Positions 41,770-44,055 of a stretch of DNA of 44,055 bases are shown in pieces; position 1 is the first letter of the stretch; each line of letters begins with the position of its first letter. The stretch is from Lachnospiraceae bacterium (GTDB lineage: Bacteria > Bacillota > Clostridia > Lachnospirales > Lachnospiraceae). A program made the position numbers and the translations under genes. The notes beneath the pieces are model-generated. The model did no database searches, was not told the origin of the DNA, and worked only from the letters and a program-made list of their open reading frames with translations. The DNA lies in assembly GCA_014804615.1 (NCBI GenBank), contig JAAUZL010000012.1, positions 181,805-225,859 on the forward strand, written 5' to 3'.

Positions 41770-43008
41770 CTACTCCTTAATATTGGGAACAGCTCCATAT
41801 CGTCCTTTTAAGTATCCTAATTCAATATTATCTTTTTCTCGAATTAAGTAATCATCCAAAAGCTTAACATATGTTGCTCCATCTTCATCCTTATCCACTA
41901 AGTATATCTGTTCAGGATTTAACAAATTAAGAATTTTAGTATCATGTGTACTAAAAAACAACTGCGCCCTTCCATAATTTACTTCATTACTATTAAATTG
42001 TTCTAGAAAATACTCCGTTAATTTTGTATGATAATTTCTACCTAGTTCATCTTCTATAAACAAACCACCCTCCTTATTTACAAAAAGCATTTCCGCAAGA
42101 TTATCTATAATATCACGTGTACCAGAGGAATCATCATTCATCTCAATATTGAATGTTTCTCCACTCTTGCTAGCATGCGTAACCCAAATCACTGGCGTGT
42201 CTTCTGGTATTATATCCTCTGAAACCTCACCTTCTCCTAATATATTTGTCAAAAATTGAATCATTGCGTCTCTTTGCTGTTTTTCAATCTTCTTATTCTT
42301 TACATATATATCCTTTATGTTAAAATCCGCCTTTGAAAGTGCTTCCAATAATACATTTTTCCAAGAAGCATCTTTCACTACATCTGCTATTACTTGGCTA
42401 ATATTCATATCGCTATATTGCCTGAACATTTTTTCAAACCATTTGTATGGATCTTTTGCTTTTTCATATCCCCACTCCGCTGCAACCGGCAAATACAGTC
42501 TATTAGAATTTGTTTTTTTGGATATTTCATTTTGAGCCTTAACATCATTCCCCCTAAAATTGTATTCCGATACGATATTTACATCTCTTTCGAAAATTGT
42601 AGTTGCTTTTTTGGAATAGTATGCCAAAAGATACTCTTCCAAAACACGTTCTGTGTCTATTGTAAATCCATAAACATATTTTATATTATTCTCATAGAAA
42701 ATGAATTCGAATGAAGACCCCTCTTCTCTGCTATTCTTATCAAGCATAAACATTTCAATATTAATTTTAGATTTTTCTTTTCGTTCTATTGTAGCATTAA
42801 TAAACCTCAATGCAAAAAACAATGAACTGATTATATTACTTTTTCCACTTGCATTTGGGCCTACTAAACCAATACATCTATAAACGGAACAGCCTATCTC
42901 ATCATTGATAAGCTTGTCAGAATCTACTTCTTTTCCCATTGCAGTAAAATTAATAACAATTTCATCTTTGATTGATTTATAATTTCTTACTGAATATTGT
43001 ATTAACAT
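41770..43008 (-). CDS. RloA/AbiLi-like AAA_15 ATPase
   Basis: This 412-residue SMC/ABC-type ATPase has Walker A GLVGPNASGKSNIIS (about 46-60), the region NDDSSGTRDIIDNLAEML standing in for the signature, Walker B GGLFIEDELGR and the H-loop FFSTHDTKIL. It belongs to the AAA_15/OLD-type group and is paired with the downstream RloB-like gene, so it is the sensor or motor half of an AbiL-type system that presumably causes growth arrest on phage infection. GGAAGGTG precedes the ATG at 43008. AT-rich compared with the neighbouring tuf gene. Confidence 0.9.
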   Translation of the reverse strand: MLIQYSVRNYKSIKDEIVINFTAMGKEVDSDKLINDEIGCSVYRCIGLVGPNASGKSNIISSLFFALRFINATIERKEKSKINIEMFMLDKNSREEGSSFEFIFYENNIKYVYGFTIDTERVLEEYLLAYYSKKATTIFERDVNIVSEYNFRGNDVKAQNEISKKTNSNRLYLPVAAEWGYEKAKDPYKWFEKMFRQYSDMNISQVIADVVKDASWKNVLLEALSKADFNIKDIYVKNKKIEKQQRDAMIQFLTNILGEGEVSEDIIPEDTPVIWVTHASKSGETFNIEMNDDSSGTRDIIDNLAEMLFVNKEGGLFIEDELGRNYHTKLTEYFLEQFNSNEVNYGRAQLFFSTHDTKILNLLNPEQIYLVDKDEDGATYVKLLDDYLIREKDNIELGYLKGRYGAVPNIKE

Positions 43009-43230
43009 ATATTCACCTTCCAAATTATTAATATAGTTTTATGTTCTTTTTTCTCCAAAAATGGTATGATAGAGCTTATTTTTGAGTTTATCACTTCCAC
43101 CACTATTTGTCAAAAGAAATATCATAAATAATACTATTATAGACAATTTTATAAATTTTATTCCTATAACAGTTTATTTTTCGGCACCGTTTTGGCATCA
43201 TTCACTCTCATCTTCGCCATTTCTGCACGC

Positions 43231-43260
43231 AAAAAGGCTCCCAAGAAAACCTCGGAAGCC
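43231..43260 (-). terminator. intrinsic terminator of tuf
   Basis: On the minus strand GGCTTCCGAG pairs with CTTGGGAGCC (10 bp with G-U pairs, 5-base loop), followed by TTTTT. It starts 25 bp after the tuf stop. Confidence 0.88.
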
Positions 43261-43284
43261 CTAAAATTGCTGTACTATTTGCAA

Positions 43285-44055
43285 TTACTCGATAATCGTA
43301 GCCACACGGCCTGAACCAACTGTTCTACCACCCTCACGGATAGCGAAGGTAAGACCCTGCTCCATAGCGATGGGGTGAATCAGCTCGATGGTCATCTCTA
43401 CGTTATCACCAGGCATGCACATCTCTGTGCCATCAGGAAGATTACATACACCTGTGATATCCGTTGTTCTGAAGTAGAACTGAGGACGATAATTGTTGAA
43501 GAAAGGTGTATGACGGCCACCCTCATCCTTGGTCAGAACGTATACCTGAGCCGTAAATTTCTTGTGGCAGGTAACTGTGCCGGGTTTTGCAAGAACCTGA
43601 CCTCTCTCGATGTCAGTTCTCTGGATACCACGAAGCAGTACACCTACGTTATCACCAGCCTGAGCCTCGTCAAGCAGCTTACGGAACATCTCGATACCGG
43701 TTACAACAGACTTCTGAGTCTCTTCCTTAACACCGATGATCTCAACTTCATCAGACATATGCAGTGTACCACGCTCTACTCTACCGGTAGCAACGGTACC
43801 ACGGCCTGTGATAGAGAATACATCCTCGATAGGCATAAGGAAAGGCTTATCGGTATCACGCTGAGGATCCGGAATATAATCATCTACAGTGCTCATGAGC
43901 TCCATGATCTTGTCGCCCCACTCGCCGTTGGGATCTTCCAGAGCCTTCAGAGCGGAACCCTTGATGATCGGGCAGTCTGTGAACTCGTACTCCTCAAGCT
44001 GCTCTGTGATCTCCATCTCAACCAGCTCAAGCAGCTCAGGATCGTCTACCATATC
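43285..44055 (-). CDS. tuf: elongation factor Tu, partial (N-terminal part outside the window)
   Basis: The 256 codons seen are the C-terminal two thirds of EF-Tu, which delivers aminoacyl-tRNA to the ribosome. Visible are the end of the G domain ([27 protein letters not shown]), domain 2 ([17 protein letters not shown]) and domain 3 ([20 protein letters not shown] to the terminal VATIIE). The reading frame remains open to the right edge; roughly 140 N-terminal residues with the GTP-binding P-loop are missing. The sequence is intact and its codon choice is higher in GC than the AbiL-like genes beside it. Confidence 0.97.
   Translation of the reverse strand, partial: DMVDDPELLELVEMEITEQLEEYEFTDCPIIKGSALKALEDPNGEWGDKIMELMSTVDDYIPDPQRDTDKPFLMPIEDVFSITGRGTVATGRVERGTLHMSDEVEIIGVKEETQKSVVTGIEMFRKLLDEAQAGDNVGVLLRGIQRTDIERGQVLAKPGTVTCHKKFTAQVYVLTKDEGGRHTPFFNNYRPQFYFRTTDITGVCNLPDGTEMCMPGDNVEMTIELIHPIAMEQGLTFAIREGGRTVGSGRVATIIE

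Overview
The window looks like chromosome of a low-to-moderate-GC Clostridia, most likely a Lachnospiraceae-type gut anaerobe. The evidence is AGGAGG-type ribosome binding sites, a four-subunit ferredoxin-dependent 2-oxoacid oxidoreductase under a T-box leader, a SpoIID-like/LysM protein, a TraX-family membrane protein, a CD3324-family protein and a Cthe_2159-type protein. No rRNA, tRNA, CRISPR array, integrase or intact transposase was seen. The right edge cuts a tuf (EF-Tu) gene.

Layout. 1-420: no recognisable gene, but a long imperfect inverted repeat ahead of an RlmK-like methyltransferase (421-1296, +). 1289-5505 (-): TraX-family protein, a coiled-coil protein of unknown function, and a LacI-type regulator followed after 1 bp by a MATE exporter. 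The regulator has a readable promoter and a candidate operator. 5698-10118 (-): membrane-bound EAL phosphodiesterase and a large lipoprotein that joins a BNR-like N-terminus to a solute-binding domain. 10276-13285 (-): three-gene operon of VTC-domain protein, DUF4956 membrane protein and Cthe_2159-like beta-helix protein, preceded by four 11-bp-phased direct repeats. 13401-15202 (-): HTH regulator, C39-like cysteine protease-like protein and thiamine pyrophosphokinase. 15461-17281 (+): SpoIID-like/peptidoglycan-binding/LysM protein.

17.4-34.0 kb (-) is an accessory defence island, much of it visibly AT-richer than its flanks. It holds an ArsC/Spx-like protein, a Fic protein with 12-nt coding repeats, a stretch of gene debris, and one long probable operon read from a promoter near 33.98 kb. 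That operon runs hsdM, hsdS, a nucleotidyl-cyclase-like protein, hsdR, a STAND-like NTPase, a GHKL/Hsp90-like ATPase and an AlbA_2-like/PD-(D/E)XK-like protein. The last three genes are nearly contiguous and form the best candidate for an undescribed anti-phage module coupled to a type I restriction system.

34.0-37.4 kb (+) returns to core metabolism: a T-box leader (best-guess isoleucine specifier) controls gamma, delta, alpha and beta subunits of a 2-oxoacid:ferredoxin oxidoreductase. 37.4-41.0 kb (-) holds two GNAT acetyltransferases, a CD3324-family protein and an MFS exporter. The exporter is preceded by a 20-codon leader peptide whose 3' end forms one arm of a terminator hairpin, an arrangement typical of ribosome-stalling, antibiotic-sensed attenuation. 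41.1-43.0 kb (-) is a second defence cassette, an AbiL/RloAB-like ATPase plus TOPRIM-type pair. 43.3-44.055 kb (-) is the C-terminal two thirds of EF-Tu with its terminator.
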